Below are positions 23,754 to 34,395 of a DNA stretch of 64,000 nucleotides, one piece after another. A program made the translations under genes and the position numbers. A model generated the notes under the pieces. That model was not told the origin of the DNA. It searched no databases and worked only from the letters and a program-made list of their open reading frames with translations. Position 1 is the stretch's first letter, and the number at the start of each line of letters is the position of its first letter. Location of the stretch: contig NZ_MJBI02000001.1 in NCBI RefSeq assembly GCF_002742385.2, forward strand, positions 558,001 through 622,000. Reading direction: 5' to 3'. This DNA is from Macrococcoides goetzii. GTDB taxonomy: Bacteria > Bacillota > Bacilli > Staphylococcales > Staphylococcaceae.

Positions 23754-24758
23754 ATGTCACGTTTATTTAATTTACTCAAAAAAGGTAGTAAGTCTTCATT
23801 AATTGCAGCAATCGTAAATTTTATTCTAGGTTGTTTAAAGTTTGGAGCATATGTTATTACCGGTAACGTTGCGATGTTTGCAGAAATGATGCACTCATTC
23901 GGTGATGCAGCGAACCAATTTTTTGTTTTCGTAGGATCTGCTGTTTCAAAGAAAAAGCCAAACGAAAGGTTTCCATTTGGCTATGGTCGTCTTGTTAATA
24001 TCGTTTGTTTGTTTGCAGTATTAATCGTTGCAATTTTAGCTTATGAAACAATATTGGAAGGTATTCATCACATCACAAACCCAGTTCACCATGAACAGCC
24101 ATTAAATCATTTCTTAATCGCTGCTGGTGTTTTATTAATTGGTATCATCTTAGAGGTTGCAGTGCTTTATAAAGCTGGTAAGGAAGTTTTAGAAGAAGCT
24201 CATAAACCAACAACTGGTTTACACCCACTTACTACAAGTTACTTAAACATTGCGAAAGCTAAGCCAGCCACTAAACTTGTATTCATGGAAGATACTGTCG
24301 CAACTGGTGGCGGTGTTATCGCATTATTAGCAATCATAATTGCAAGGTATACAGGATTTGTTCAAATTGAAGGTATTGTATCTGTTATCATCGGATTAGC
24401 GATGTTCTATGTTGTATATAAAGTTTTCATGGAGAACGCAGCTGGAGCGATTGGTCGAGCTGATGAAGAGATGGAAGTTCATGCTTCTAAAGTTATTTTA
24501 GAGCACCCAGAAGTTTCAGACATCAAACGTCTTGTTGTAATGAAAGAAGGCGAAGATAAGCACGTAGAAGCTTTGATTGAAGTATCAAACTATGAATTTA
24601 ATTTAAGAGAATTAACAGAAATCAAAAAATCAGTAACGAATGAATTATTAAAGCAGCCACACGTTACAGATGTCAACATAGAAATCATGGAAGATGATGA
24701 CATGGATGACTGGGTAAGTGGTAACGGTTCATCTATTAACCGTAATATTTATGAATAG
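23754..24758 (+). CDS. cation diffusion facilitator family transporter
   Basis: The 334-residue membrane protein shows about six hydrophobic segments in the first 230 residues and a soluble C-terminal domain. The metal site residues include HSFGDAANQ (about residue 44), and further along FMEDTVATGG (about 175) where most CDF proteins have HXXXD; the ED version is typical of the ZnT9-like branch. Relatives export Zn, Fe or Mn, or act in the mitochondrial-type ZnT9 group; the metal cannot be assigned. The gene has AAAGGAG before ATG and probably a -10 TATAAT near 23722. Confidence 0.85.
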   Translation: MSRLFNLLKKGSKSSLIAAIVNFILGCLKFGAYVITGNVAMFAEMMHSFGDAANQFFVFVGSAVSKKKPNERFPFGYGRLVNIVCLFAVLIVAILAYETILEGIHHITNPVHHEQPLNHFLIAAGVLLIGIILEVAVLYKAGKEVLEEAHKPTTGLHPLTTSYLNIAKAKPATKLVFMEDTVATGGGVIALLAIIIARYTGFVQIEGIVSVIIGLAMFYVVYKVFMENAAGAIGRADEEMEVHASKVILEHPEVSDIKRLVVMKEGEDKHVEALIEVSNYEFNLRELTEIKKSVTNELLKQPHVTDVNIEIMEDDDMDDWVSGNGSSINRNIYE

Positions 24759-24806
24759 TATATAATAGCTTTGAGTAATAAATTTTAGATGTAAAGGAGA
24801 ATGTTT

Positions 24807-24992
24807 ATGCCATTTATTACAGTAGAATTACTAGAAGGTCGTTCAGAAGAACAATTAAAGAAAATCGTTGAAGAAGTAACAGAAGTTGTTGCTACAAATG
24901 CGAACGCACCGAAAGAAAATATTCATGTATTTATTAAAGAATTGAAAAAAGAGCGTTATGCAGTGGCTGGTAAATTAAAATCAGAATCTTAA
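24807..24992 (+). CDS. 4-oxalocrotonate tautomerase family protein
   Basis: The start is the second ATG (24807), because AAAGGAG is correctly spaced and the product then begins Met-Pro. Removal of Met leaves the catalytic N-terminal proline. The 61 residues [20 protein letters not shown] and [19 protein letters not shown] give the 4-OT beta-alpha-beta fold with the usual length. A 4-OT-like gene lies at a comparable place in staphylococci. The substrate is not known; these proteins catalyse keto-enol tautomerisation. Confidence 0.88.
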   Translation: MPFITVELLEGRSEEQLKKIVEEVTEVVATNANAPKENIHVFIKELKKERYAVAGKLKSES

Positions 24993-25001
24993 TTCAAAGA
25001 A

Positions 25002-25036
25002 AAAACCTGTTTGTCCTTAGCGGACAAGCAGGTTTT
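25002..25036. terminator. bidirectional terminator
   Basis: A 15-bp stem with one G-U pair (25002-25016 with 25022-25036) lies between the converging tautomerase gene and the gene at 25039, with A and T tracts on both sides. Confidence 0.85.
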
Positions 25037-25488
25037 TATTGTTCATTCGGATTGATTCTTGCAGCCATATTAATACGTTTCGGAGCAGGTTCAGGTTCTA
25101 CAACTGCTTTTATATCATTTAGTATCATCGAATAATCATTTTGGAAGTCGACAACGCGTCCCCCATCTAAATATTGATCGAGTCCTTTATGGATAATGAT
25201 ATAGATTGATTCATTTTCTTCTTTGTTTGTGCAAGAGATAATATATTGTGTTAAAGCTTCAGCGTAATCAACTGGATAACCGATAAATTCTGAGATTAAT
25301 CTAACCATAACAACTTGTATTTCTTCAGCCCCAAAGTCATTTTTTTGTGCATATCCATTTAACACTCCAAATGTATATGCCACCATTGCCTGGTCATCAG
25401 CATCACTATGTTCATCGTATACAGGTGACGCTTGTAATGTATCAGCAACTTTCACAGCATACTGGTACATTGCTTCTAAATCATTCAT
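25036..25488 (-). CDS. conserved-looking hypothetical protein
   Basis: From the ATG at 25488, which follows GGAGGG at normal spacing, the protein has 150 residues. It is acidic and helical, with MNDLEAMYQYAVKVADTLQ at the start and a proline-rich tail VEPEPAPKRINMAARINPNE. No family is recognised with confidence. It has a complete expression context (ribosome site, terminator on each side) and sits in the conserved segment between the tautomerase and the LCP gene. Confidence 0.6.
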   Translation of the reverse strand: MNDLEAMYQYAVKVADTLQASPVYDEHSDADDQAMVAYTFGVLNGYAQKNDFGAEEIQVVMVRLISEFIGYPVDYAEALTQYIISCTNKEENESIYIIIHKGLDQYLDGGRVVDFQNDYSMILNDIKAVVEPEPAPKRINMAARINPNEQ

Positions 25489-25551
25489 TTTAAATCCCTC
25501 CATTTAATTCATAATTTATTTTATCATTGTTATATTATGAATGCATATAAT

Positions 25552-25579
25552 AAAAACTCAGTCATCTGACTGAGTTTTT
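25552..25579. terminator. hairpin terminator of the LCP gene
   Basis: A stem AAAAACTCAGTCA with its complement (25552-25579) has a very short loop and T tracts on both sides, overlapping the stop of the LCP gene at 25578. Confidence 0.7.
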
Positions 25580-26519
25580 ATTCCTCTAAGAATTTCTTAA
25601 TAGCTGTTTTATTTTTCTCTTTATCAATTTCTAACACTGCACCAGCTTCAGGATAACTCATCTGAGTAAAGCTATCTTTTACCGGAATGACTAATGTATT
25701 TGGATCCTTACTCCCTCTGATTACAAACGAAGTGCCTGTTCTAAATATTTCTCCATCAGTCATATCTGTATTGATATACCCTCTTGCAATACCGGCAAGT
25801 TTAGGTGTTTTTAAGATAACTGGTAGATTAACCATTTCTTTCTTTAAAGCACGGATTACTTGCTGTTGACGTCTAACGCGACCAAAATCAGCTTCAGCAT
25901 CATTTCTGAATCGTGCATAGCCAAGTAACTCTTTGCCATTTAAATTGTGTTTTCCTTCCGTCAGCGTGACACCTATTTTTTCTGACATATCCTTTTCAAC
26001 ATCAATGGGTACACCATTTGGTGATATTTCATCTACCATTGCAGAAAATCCTTTAAAATCAACAATCGCATAATGATCAATATCGATATCTAGATTCTTT
26101 TTAATCGTTTGGCGTAAAAGTTCCGGTCCACCTAATGTATATGCTGTATTAATCTTATAATTTCTGTAACCTGGTATTTCAGCATAAATATCACGCATCA
26201 CGGAAATAACTTTCATCTTTTTATTTAAGTAGTTATACTGGCCAATCATGATTGAATCAGTCCTTGCAGATCCATCAACCGCACGGTCTTGTCCTAATAT
26301 TAATATATTAATTTTCCCATCTTTTTTATTTACACCATTAAATTCATATTGTTCATGTTTCGGTGCGTGTTTTTCTGCTTGTTTTAAACCACTTTCATAA
26401 CTCGATTTTATGTATAAAAAACATCCTAATAATATAAAAATAATAAATAATAATATAAACGGTAGCTTACGAATACGACGTTTTTTTCGTCGACGTATAG
26501 GTGGCGTTTGTCCATCCAT
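25578..26519 (-). CDS. msrR: LytR-CpsA-Psr (LCP) family protein, MsrR-like
   Basis: The 313-residue protein has a basic N-terminus ([12 protein letters not shown]) and one membrane segment (about residues 21-39), then an extracellular LCP domain. Conserved parts are [20 protein letters not shown] near 76, [20 protein letters not shown] near 99 and [20 protein letters not shown] near 200, which contain the arginine and aspartate residues that bind the polyisoprenyl phosphate. LCP proteins transfer wall polymers such as teichoic acid to peptidoglycan. In S. aureus the homologue next to msrA is MsrR, which agrees with the neighbouring msrA here. Confidence 0.85.
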   Translation of the reverse strand: MDGQTPPIRRRKKRRIRKLPFILLFIIFILLGCFLYIKSSYESGLKQAEKHAPKHEQYEFNGVNKKDGKINILILGQDRAVDGSARTDSIMIGQYNYLNKKMKVISVMRDIYAEIPGYRNYKINTAYTLGGPELLRQTIKKNLDIDIDHYAIVDFKGFSAMVDEISPNGVPIDVEKDMSEKIGVTLTEGKHNLNGKELLGYARFRNDAEADFGRVRRQQQVIRALKKEMVNLPVILKTPKLAGIARGYINTDMTDGEIFRTGTSFVIRGSKDPNTLVIPVKDSFTQMSYPEAGAVLEIDKEKNKTAIKKFLEE

Positions 26520-26645
26520 AATTAAACACCCTACTTTCCATACTCCAGTATATTAAACTTATAAAAAATAAGACTAAATTGCAAGCAAATACCTATGGTA
26601 ATTGTACATTATTATCGTAAAATAATTACAAGGAGGTAGATTGAA

Positions 26646-27155
26646 ATGAAAACGATATATTTTGCCGGAGGTTGCTTCTGGTGCATGGTAAAACCTTTTG
26701 ATTCTTTTGATGGTATTGAAAGTGTAAAGAGTGGTTATATGGGTGGACATATTGAAAATCCAACCTATGAACAAGTGAAAACAGGTACGACAGATCACCT
26801 TGAAGTCGTTGAAATAATTTATGATGATGCTGTATTCTCATTTGATAAATTATTAGAGATTTTCTTTGCTCAAATTGATCCGACAGATGCTGGGGGACAA
26901 TATATGGACAGAGGCACACAATATAGAACTGCTGTATTTTATACTGATGAAACACAAAAAATGAAAACAGTAAATTACATAGAAAGTATTCAAGATAGAT
27001 TTGATAAGCCGATTGTGACTGAAATACGTCCTGCTGAAGTGTTCTATTTAGCTGAAGATGAGCACCAGGACTTCTATAAAAGAAACCCTGAACGTTACAA
27101 ACAGGAACAAATTGATCGTGAAAATTACATAAAGACACAAAAAAATCTGAGCTAA
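26646..27155 (+). CDS. msrA: peptide-methionine (S)-S-oxide reductase MsrA
   Basis: The 169-residue enzyme repairs oxidised methionine. It begins with the family motif [19 protein letters not shown] (catalytic Cys near residue 11, then a second Cys). The conserved [15 protein letters not shown] follows, then [10 protein letters not shown] and [33 protein letters not shown] closes the fold. An AAGGAGG site precedes the ATG. The stop TAA (27153-27155) and the stop TAG of mprF (27152-27154 on the other strand) both lie in the 4-base loop of one shared terminator. Confidence 0.93.
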   Translation: MKTIYFAGGCFWCMVKPFDSFDGIESVKSGYMGGHIENPTYEQVKTGTTDHLEVVEIIYDDAVFSFDKLLEIFFAQIDPTDAGGQYMDRGTQYRTAVFYTDETQKMKTVNYIESIQDRFDKPIVTEIRPAEVFYLAEDEHQDFYKRNPERYKQEQIDRENYIKTQKNLS

Positions 27156-27166
27156 TGCTCAGATTT
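27143..27166. terminator. shared bidirectional terminator of msrA and mprF
   Basis: A 10-bp stem AAATCTGAGC/GCTCAGATTT (27143-27152 with 27157-27166) has a TAAT loop and T tracts on both strands. The stop codons of both converging genes overlap in the loop. Confidence 0.88.
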
Positions 27167-29695
27167 TTTTGATCGATTGATGATTGCATTAATACGAATC
27201 ATCTGTGTGATGAGTGAACTATCTTTTCGGTAGACTAAATATCTTGATTGCCAGTCAGGATCGAACTTTTCTTTATATCTACGTAATCCTTTAAAACTAT
27301 AAAGTCTTGAGATAGAATCAAATATCTTCCCTGCCAATCGTTCACGATAAAATGCATGTTTATGACTGCCTACGTTTGATAGTGGTGCCATCCCCATATT
27401 AAATGAATGATAGCCCTTCTCTTTCATTAATAGCATTGTATTTAAATATAGACCATCCATCATTTGGAGTTCATTATCTTTCCAGCGTATCATGTCTACT
27501 GAGAATGAATGATTATAATGTGTTGGCATAAATGAGACGAAGCCAATGATTTCAGCATCATTTCTAATAACTCCGATTGGTGCTTTGTTTAAATAATCAC
27601 GATTAAACTGCCCTACTGAGAAATTCATTTCGTTACGCCCATTTAACCACTCATTAGAAACTTCTTGTAATTGAGCAATTAAATAATCATCAAAAGGTGG
27701 CTCCAGCACTTCATAACGATATCCTTCTGTTTCGAATTTATTGACAGTTGCTCGAAATGCACGTTTTTTCTTTCCACTGATCGTAAAGTCTTCAAGTGGA
27801 ATGACTGCTTCTTCACCTAGTTTAAAGAATATATTCCCGAAATCATGATACATCGGTAACAGATGCGGTTGAACCTGATAGAATGCCACGTCATAACCAT
27901 AATATTCTGTCTTGTCATAGAACTGTGTCAGTAAACATTGAAAAGATGCCTTATTCCCTATTGGATCACCTAATACGATAATACTATCATTTTTAAATTG
28001 AAACATGACAAATGCATCACGCTCATCATTTGTAAAGAATAATTTGTCTCCAGTGAATGCCAGATGACTTACAAAATTCCCGCCATAAGACTGAATAATT
28101 TTGTCTATCTCCTCTGTTGACATTTGCATATCAATTTTAGTTTTAAATTTTTTATTGAAAAGATAAGAGAGTGTATACGTCACACCTGCAAATAATACGA
28201 TTAAAAGTAGGAAATAATATTTTAGTAAGTTACTATCGAAATCAATATTTTCTGAGCGGATCAAATCTTCTAATTGTAATGAAAGTAACCATCCGTTGAT
28301 TGATAATAACACGATTGATGAAAGAATGGTTAATCCAGCTCTTTTTAATGTTATTGGTCTTCTAATCGAACTAACATTTCGATTGCCGATAAACAATAGT
28401 ATTAACACAATAAATAGCCAGATATAAATGAGAAAGTTTCCATATGTCAGATATACGACAATCAGTAAAATACTTACTGCGACCATACTCATTACATGCG
28501 AACGTCGTGTGTCATGCATGATTCCCTTAGCATTGATGATTAAGATCAGTGCAGCCACAGCGTACAATGCCGCTAGAAATAAATACGTATTATGTTTCAC
28601 ATCATAGATGGCTTCAATGATTACTAAACCATTACTTAAAAATAATAAGAGTCCCGTAATACCTACAATAACTCCTAATGCAATTGCCGGTAACTTCACG
28701 ATTAAGTCCCGTAATATACTTAAAAATAAATTACTTGTCTCAATTGCTGGTCCAACATATTTATGATCTTCAAACCGATCTTCAAATTGTTTTCTCGCCA
28801 CACCTCTATACTCGAAAGTCGATAATGCAAGAGCAAGCAGAAATGGAATAAAGTAATAAACAACTCGATATATGAGTAGTGCAAGTAATACTTGTTCTTC
28901 TGCAATGCCAACAGCTTTAAATCCTACGAGAATCATTAAGTCAAATGCACCAAATCCACCTGGTACGAGTGATATTAATCCAGCTAAAGCTGCTACCACA
29001 AATATGCCGATGACAATCGCAAATGGCACGGGACTATCAATACATTTAAAGATTAAGTACATTACGCCACTCGCTGCAATCCATTCTAATGCAGAAACTA
29101 AAGTAAATTTTAATCCTAATAATTTATCCTGATTAATCGGTTTAATAAAAGTATAAATTAAAAATAATGGCAAAAATAATGCTGTAATAATTAATGCGAT
29201 ATTATACCATGGGTAGTGATCAAAGGCATGAGTGTTATTAAATAAATTGAATATGATACCTAAACTTAAAAAACTCATTCCTGAAATCATCGATAATAAT
29301 AATAATGAAATCACTTTGATTAATTTTCTTTCGTCTTCTGCATAGTTTCGATATACGAGTAAACGTAGTCCGGCACCTATTATACCGCCAAATCCAATTA
29401 CGGCGTTCATTGCATTTGCAATGAAACTTGTGTTAAATAACTTTCTTTTAGAAATAGCTAATTTTAAATTTCCTGCCAATACAAAGTCGTAAAGCGAGAG
29501 TAACATTACAGCAAATAGTCCAGAAAGAATCAAACCAGCGAGTTCAAATGATTGCATAGATTTAAAAGCTGAATATGTTGCTTTATAATCAATAGATGAT
29601 AATTCTCCGATTAATTTGTAAAATATAAAAGTTAAAAGAAGTGATATAAAAACTATTTTTATTTTGTTTTGATGCTGCACTATAAATGCTTTCAT
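27152..29695 (-). CDS. mprF: phosphatidylglycerol lysyltransferase/flippase MprF
   Basis: The 847-residue protein has about 14 hydrophobic segments in the first 510 residues (the flippase half) and a cytoplasmic DUF2156 catalytic half. Visible parts are [20 protein letters not shown] and [21 protein letters not shown] in the membrane part. In the synthase, [29 protein letters not shown] and [19 protein letters not shown] are present, and [20 protein letters not shown] near residue 790. MprF adds lysine from Lys-tRNA to phosphatidylglycerol and flips it outward, protecting against cationic peptides and daptomycin. The length is normal. Confidence 0.93.
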   Translation of the reverse strand: MKAFIVQHQNKIKIVFISLLLTFIFYKLIGELSSIDYKATYSAFKSMQSFELAGLILSGLFAVMLLSLYDFVLAGNLKLAISKRKLFNTSFIANAMNAVIGFGGIIGAGLRLLVYRNYAEDERKLIKVISLLLLSMISGMSFLSLGIIFNLFNNTHAFDHYPWYNIALIITALFLPLFLIYTFIKPINQDKLLGLKFTLVSALEWIAASGVMYLIFKCIDSPVPFAIVIGIFVVAALAGLISLVPGGFGAFDLMILVGFKAVGIAEEQVLLALLIYRVVYYFIPFLLALALSTFEYRGVARKQFEDRFEDHKYVGPAIETSNLFLSILRDLIVKLPAIALGVIVGITGLLLFLSNGLVIIEAIYDVKHNTYLFLAALYAVAALILIINAKGIMHDTRRSHVMSMVAVSILLIVVYLTYGNFLIYIWLFIVLILLFIGNRNVSSIRRPITLKRAGLTILSSIVLLSINGWLLSLQLEDLIRSENIDFDSNLLKYYFLLLIVLFAGVTYTLSYLFNKKFKTKIDMQMSTEEIDKIIQSYGGNFVSHLAFTGDKLFFTNDERDAFVMFQFKNDSIIVLGDPIGNKASFQCLLTQFYDKTEYYGYDVAFYQVQPHLLPMYHDFGNIFFKLGEEAVIPLEDFTISGKKKRAFRATVNKFETEGYRYEVLEPPFDDYLIAQLQEVSNEWLNGRNEMNFSVGQFNRDYLNKAPIGVIRNDAEIIGFVSFMPTHYNHSFSVDMIRWKDNELQMMDGLYLNTMLLMKEKGYHSFNMGMAPLSNVGSHKHAFYRERLAGKIFDSISRLYSFKGLRRYKEKFDPDWQSRYLVYRKDSSLITQMIRINAIINRSKKSEH

Positions 29696-29793
29696 ACTAA
29701 CCCACTTTCTATGTTAAAAACTGTATTTAAATATTGTTTATGTAAAAATGATACTACTATTGTACATGTAAATAATATTTTTGCAAAATCACA

Positions 29794-29830
29794 AAAAATG
29801 AAGCATAAACAAGTGTTATGCTTCATTTTT
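29794..29830 (-). terminator. terminator of the AI-2E family permease gene
   Basis: A 15-bp stem (29794-29808 with 29816-29830) with a 7-base loop overlaps the stop codon of the minus-strand gene at 29816 and is followed by a T run. Confidence 0.8.
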
Positions 29831-30973
29831 CTTGATTTCATAAGACCCATGGACGTCCTGAAAATATTTGTTATATCGTATTTTAAATTTATGAAAGAAA
29901 AATTGTACTAGAACTTTCATAATTGCGTATAGCGGAATGCCTAGAATAACGCCGATGATACCGAGCATGTTTCCTGCACAGAGTAAGACAAAGATAATCG
30001 TAAGCGGATGAATTTTCATCGTTTTACCCATGATACTCGGTGAAATAAAATGACCTTCTAAAAATTGTACCGCCATCCACACTACAGCTAACTTCAATAG
30101 CATAAGTGGTGAGTCAACAAGTGCGATGATGATTGCCGGACTGATGGCAATAATAGGTCCTAAATAAGGTACAACACTTGTAACTGCAGCAATACATGCT
30201 AAGATAAGTGCATATTCCAGTCCAATAATTTTATAACCGATAAATAGTAACACCCCAATACAAAAAGCAACAATCATCTGTCCCTGAATGTATGAACCTA
30301 CCTGAACATTCATCTTCTCCAGAATTTCATTGAAATCACTGCGATAGCGTGGTGGTAATAATTTGATCAAATAGCTTTTAAATTGTTTACCGTCTTTAAG
30401 TAAAAAGAATAATACAAAAGGAAATGTCATAATAACAACTGCAACACTCGCAATTGTGCCGATGATAGATTTTAAGCGAGATGAAAAGCTACCGAGATAA
30501 TCCCCTACTTTATTAGGAAGATCACTTAAATTTGTATTCACCCACTTCTGAATATCCTGCATATATGGAGCAATGCGTGAATTAGAAGCAATATCATTAA
30601 ACTTATTAAGGAGATGTTTCATATAATCCGGAAAGTTTGCTACTAGACTTAATATTTGCTGTTCAATTAAAGGTATTAATACAGTAATAAGTATTGTGAA
30701 TACACCGATAATCAATAAAAACAAAATAATAATCGCATAAAGTCTTTTGACCCTATTACGTTCAAGAAAATCTACGATTGGATTTAAAAGATAAAAAAGT
30801 ATAAAAGCTAAAATGATTGGGCCAATAATCGTATTAAAGATAATTAGAAGTGGTTCGAATATAAATGATATTTTAGAAAATACAAAGATTAATATCCCTA
30901 ACAATATGAGAATACATAAAGAAAAAATGAGATTTTTACCACCTAAAAAGCGCATAAAATTGTTATCCTGCAT
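29816..30973 (-). CDS. AI-2E family transporter (PF01594 type)
   Basis: The 385-residue membrane protein has the typical pattern: two N-terminal segment pairs (about residues 15-35, 40-63, 78-105), a central amphipathic region with VNTNLSDLPNKVGDYLGSFS, then FPFVLFFLLKDGKQFKSYL. The conserved second half reads SYIQGQMIVAFCIGVLLFIGY, TSVVPYLGPIIAISPAIIIA and LEGHFISPSIMGKTMKIHPL. Members export autoinducer-2 or act as Na+/H+ antiporters; the role here is not known. Its start has GGGAGG upstream, and it lies 120 bases before mprF on the same strand. Confidence 0.85.
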   Translation of the reverse strand: MQDNNFMRFLGGKNLIFSLCILILLGILIFVFSKISFIFEPLLIIFNTIIGPIILAFILFYLLNPIVDFLERNRVKRLYAIIILFLLIIGVFTILITVLIPLIEQQILSLVANFPDYMKHLLNKFNDIASNSRIAPYMQDIQKWVNTNLSDLPNKVGDYLGSFSSRLKSIIGTIASVAVVIMTFPFVLFFLLKDGKQFKSYLIKLLPPRYRSDFNEILEKMNVQVGSYIQGQMIVAFCIGVLLFIGYKIIGLEYALILACIAAVTSVVPYLGPIIAISPAIIIALVDSPLMLLKLAVVWMAVQFLEGHFISPSIMGKTMKIHPLTIIFVLLCAGNMLGIIGVILGIPLYAIMKVLVQFFFHKFKIRYNKYFQDVHGSYEIKKNEA

Positions 30974-31103
30974 GGGTTAGCTCCTCCCTATATTTATTCT
31001 TGTAAATTTTGATAAACATAATAAAGTTTACATAATCAAATTATTGTATTCTTAAATCGTGAATATAATATCAAATTTAACCACAATTATCCTAAAAATG
31101 CAA

Positions 31104-31133
31104 ATTAGGGACTAGCGCATGCTAGTCCCTAAT
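31104..31133 (-). terminator. hairpin after ptsG
   Basis: A perfect 13-bp stem (31104-31116 with 31121-31133) lies just past the ptsG stop. The T tract on the minus strand is short, so this is a moderate terminator candidate. Confidence 0.6.
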
Positions 31134-31146
31134 CGTTTCAATATAA

Positions 31147-33243
31147 TTATTTGATATCTAAAATTGCATCTCCTGCAACTGTATGACCATATTTAATATT
31201 ATGCATTGATTTGTCTGTTAAGTTTGTGAAAATGATTGGTGTGATATCACTATCAGCATTTGTACGAATATAGTCTAAATCTACTTTTAATAAAGATTGA
31301 CCTCTCGTTACATGATCACCAGGTTTAACTAACATTTCAAATCCTGCACCTTTTAATCCAACTGTTTCTAATCCGAAGTGGATTAAAACTTCAATACCAT
31401 CATTACTTTCAAGACCAAGGGCATGTTTTGTCGGGAAGTCCATCTTAACCTCACCGTCAAATGGTGCAACAACTAATCCTTCTTCTGGTTTAATTGCTAC
31501 CCCGTCACCCATCATTTTTTGACTGAATACTTGATCAGGTACCGTTGAAAGTTCAACCACTTCACCAGTAATTGGTGCATAAATTGTAGTTGATGTAGAT
31601 GTTGAAATATTTGATGTTGCTGGAACAGCTTCAATTGTTTCTTCTGCTTTTACAGCACCTGGGTCTTCGATATGCACTTGTTCTGGACGTGTAACTTCAC
31701 CAGACATAATACGTGCCATCTCATGTTTAATCTGATCTGACTTTGGACCGAAGATAGCTTGCATGTTGTTTCCAACTTCTAATACCCCTGCAGCACCTAA
31801 CGCTTTTAATTCTGGTACATCAACTTTAGATTTATCTTTAACTTCCACACGAAGACGTGTAATACAAGCATCTAAATGTTTGATATTTTCTTTACCACCC
31901 ATTGCATCTAACACATTGAATGGTAATTCACCAGCTGTAGAAGTTGATGATTGCGCTTCTTCATCTTCACGACCTGGTGTTTTTAAATTAAATTTCTTAA
32001 TTGCAAATGTAAATAATAAATAATAAACAACTGCATAAACTAAGCCTACCGGAATAACTAATAACGCATTTGTACGATCCCAGTTTAATAAACCGAATAA
32101 AGTATAATCGATGAAACCACCTGAGAATGTCATACCAATTTTAACGTGTAATAAGTGCATTACTAAGAATGAAGTACCTGCTAATAACACGTGAATCCCG
32201 TAAAGTATTGGTGCTACGAATAAGAATGAGAACTCTAATGGCTCAGTAATACCTGTTAAGAATGATGTTAATGCTGCTGAAAGCATTAAACCACCTACAA
32301 CTTTTTTACGTTCTGGACGTGCCTGACGATAGATGGCATATGCTGCTGCTGGTAAACCAAACATCATAAATGGATATTTACCAGTTGTGAACATACCCGC
32401 TGTAAATGGAACGCCGTCTTTCATTTGTGCCATCCAGATACTTTGGTCACCACGTACTAAGTTACCTGCTGCATTCGTATAGTTACCAAACTCGAACCAG
32501 AATGGCGCATAGAAGATATGGTGTAATCCGAATGGAATTAATGAACGCTCAATAATACCAAAAATAAATGTAGTTAAAATTAAGTTTTTATTTAATAAGA
32601 ATTCAGATAAAGTATTTAATCCGTCTTGGATTGGTGGCCAGATAATTGCTAATGCCGCACCCACAATTATTGCCATCACTGAAGTGATGATTGGAACGAA
32701 ACGTTTACCCGCAAAGAAACCTAGGAATGCCGGCATATTAATATTAAAGAATTTGTTGTAACACCATGCTGCAACTGCCCCCATGATGATACCACCAAAT
32801 ACACCAGTTTGAAGTGTCGGGATACCTAAAATTAAAGCATGTGCAGGTAACTTAGCTGACTGACCTAAAGTTTCCGCTCCTTCAGCATATGAATAAATAT
32901 TGTCGATCGTAATACCCATGAATTTACCGATTGTGGCATTCATGATTAAGTAACCTACTAAAGCTGCAAGTCCGGCAACACCGTCCCCACCTGCTAAACC
33001 AAGTGCAGTACCAATCGCGAATAATAAAGGTAAGTTATCGAAAATAACTTGTCCTGCACTTTCCATAATACCTGATAACATTACAAAGAAATCAGCTTTC
33101 AACCAAGGTGCAAACTGCACAAGTTGTTCATTGTGCATCGCGTTACCAAATGCAAGTAAAATACCTGCTGCTGGTAACAAAGCAACCGGTAACATCAATG
33201 CTTTACCGATACGTTGTAATTGACCGAATAACGTTTTGAACAT
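31147..33243 (-). CDS. ptsG: PTS glucose transporter, EIICBA
   Basis: The 698-residue protein imports and phosphorylates glucose. The order of domains is IIC (residues about 1-420, membrane segments, with [32 protein letters not shown] and the [13 protein letters not shown] loop), IIB (about 435-515, [16 protein letters not shown] with the phosphorylated cysteine) and IIA (about 555-698, [17 protein letters not shown] with the phosphorylated histidine). The EIICBA fusion and the glcT gene upstream identify the glucose-type system as in Staphylococcus carnosus. A leader terminator (33349-33394) and AGGAGG lie before the ATG. Confidence 0.92.
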   Translation of the reverse strand: MFKTLFGQLQRIGKALMLPVALLPAAGILLAFGNAMHNEQLVQFAPWLKADFFVMLSGIMESAGQVIFDNLPLLFAIGTALGLAGGDGVAGLAALVGYLIMNATIGKFMGITIDNIYSYAEGAETLGQSAKLPAHALILGIPTLQTGVFGGIIMGAVAAWCYNKFFNINMPAFLGFFAGKRFVPIITSVMAIIVGAALAIIWPPIQDGLNTLSEFLLNKNLILTTFIFGIIERSLIPFGLHHIFYAPFWFEFGNYTNAAGNLVRGDQSIWMAQMKDGVPFTAGMFTTGKYPFMMFGLPAAAYAIYRQARPERKKVVGGLMLSAALTSFLTGITEPLEFSFLFVAPILYGIHVLLAGTSFLVMHLLHVKIGMTFSGGFIDYTLFGLLNWDRTNALLVIPVGLVYAVVYYLLFTFAIKKFNLKTPGREDEEAQSSTSTAGELPFNVLDAMGGKENIKHLDACITRLRVEVKDKSKVDVPELKALGAAGVLEVGNNMQAIFGPKSDQIKHEMARIMSGEVTRPEQVHIEDPGAVKAEETIEAVPATSNISTSTSTTIYAPITGEVVELSTVPDQVFSQKMMGDGVAIKPEEGLVVAPFDGEVKMDFPTKHALGLESNDGIEVLIHFGLETVGLKGAGFEMLVKPGDHVTRGQSLLKVDLDYIRTNADSDITPIIFTNLTDKSMHNIKYGHTVAGDAILDIK

Positions 33244-33348
33244 AATTTTTTCCTCCTAAAAATGTTTTGTTTAGATTGCTAGATAAGATAAGAAGAAGAT
33301 AAAAGCAAATTTACATACATATTCATAAAATACTAAGCACACAAAAAA

Positions 33349-33394
33349 GGCATAAGTATATACTGGTCCCTTTGTACCAGTAATAACTCATGCC
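33349..33394 (-). promoter_or_regulatory. RAT/terminator leader of ptsG, target of GlcT antitermination
   Basis: Between glcT and ptsG the minus strand forms a long imperfect hairpin beginning GGCATGAGTTATTACTGG and ending GTATATACTTATGCC, followed by six Ts. This is the intrinsic terminator expected in the leader. GlcT-type antiterminators bind an overlapping RNA hairpin (RAT); that overlap is inferred from the family. Confidence 0.75.
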
Positions 33395-33405
33395 TGCTTT
33401 ATCAG

Positions 33406-34260
33406 TTACACGTTATCTACTTCAGTATTAAATGCTTGAATATGCATTGTAAGATATACAAGCTCTGATTCATAAACCGGCTTGTGTAAATGCGTCTGCA
33501 TCATCTTAACAATCTTTACAGCCGTATTGTAACACAATGGATATTGTACTTTCAATAGGTTTTCTAACTTTTTTTGTTCAGGCATACGTTCATCAGCCAT
33601 CACGCGTTGTACTGCAAAACTAATATGTCTAACAAATCTTGAATAAGCTATAGAATCCTTATCTATATTAACTTTCAAATCCTGTTCAATCATATGAATC
33701 GCTTTAGTAATCACTTCGGCCATCATATTCATATCACGAAGCGAATGATTATTAACGGATGAATGGATATGTAACGCAATAAAACCTACTTCCGTTCTTG
33801 GAAAATTAACTTGTAGCTTATCATTTAACATTTGAACAACTTGTTCAGCAATTAAAAATTCTTTCTGATATAGTGCTTCTGTCTCTTTCAAAAATGGATT
33901 TGCAACAAAAATACCATCTTTATAACGTTTCAGAGCAAAAATGATATGATCCGTTAATGATAAAATAATTTTATCGTCCATCTGTCCATCTGTTCGCTTA
34001 TCGATAAATTCCACAATCTCGATTACTGTTGCAATAACATGGTCATCTGTTAACGTCATTAAATCTTTATAGCGTTCTTGTTCCTGTTCCGTTTTAAGTT
34101 CGAACATTTTTTCTATCTTGTTTAAATCCTGATCTATAATTGTATGCCCAGCTTTCTTATTGAAGCCTATACCTTTACCGATCAATACAACTTCCTTATT
34201 ATTTTTAAGTGCAATTAATACATTATTATTCAACACTTTTTCGACAATATATTGTCCCAT
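33406..34260 (-). CDS. glcT: transcription antiterminator GlcT (BglG family)
   Basis: The 284-residue protein has an N-terminal RNA-binding CAT domain (about residues 1-56, VEKVLNNNVLIALKNNKEVV and GIGFNKKAG). Two PTS regulation domains follow: PRD1 (LTDHIIFALKRYKDGIFVAN near 100, with VGFIALHIHSSV) and PRD2 (RFVRHISFAVQRVM near 205, ending LVYLTMHIQAFN). The histidines of the PRDs are the phosphorylation targets of EIIB and HPr. It allows transcription of ptsG when glucose is present. GlcT lies directly before ptsG, as in staphylococci. GAGGT precedes the ATG. Confidence 0.9.
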   Translation of the reverse strand: MGQYIVEKVLNNNVLIALKNNKEVVLIGKGIGFNKKAGHTIIDQDLNKIEKMFELKTEQEQERYKDLMTLTDDHVIATVIEIVEFIDKRTDGQMDDKIILSLTDHIIFALKRYKDGIFVANPFLKETEALYQKEFLIAEQVVQMLNDKLQVNFPRTEVGFIALHIHSSVNNHSLRDMNMMAEVITKAIHMIEQDLKVNIDKDSIAYSRFVRHISFAVQRVMADERMPEQKKLENLLKVQYPLCYNTAVKIVKMMQTHLHKPVYESELVYLTMHIQAFNTEVDNV

Positions 34261-34395
34261 ATTAAATACCTCATTCCAAAGACCTATGTGTTCAATTTAG
34301 TTACATGGTAAAATAATGTTAGCTATATATATAGCTGCTATATTATATATAAATATAGTAAAACTTAATATAAAATAAAAATTGGAGGGATTAAG

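Noticed and set aside
26626..27189. 187-residue minus-strand frame opposite msrA
   Set aside because: It lies fully antisense to a clear msrA gene and its composition is that of a shadow frame.
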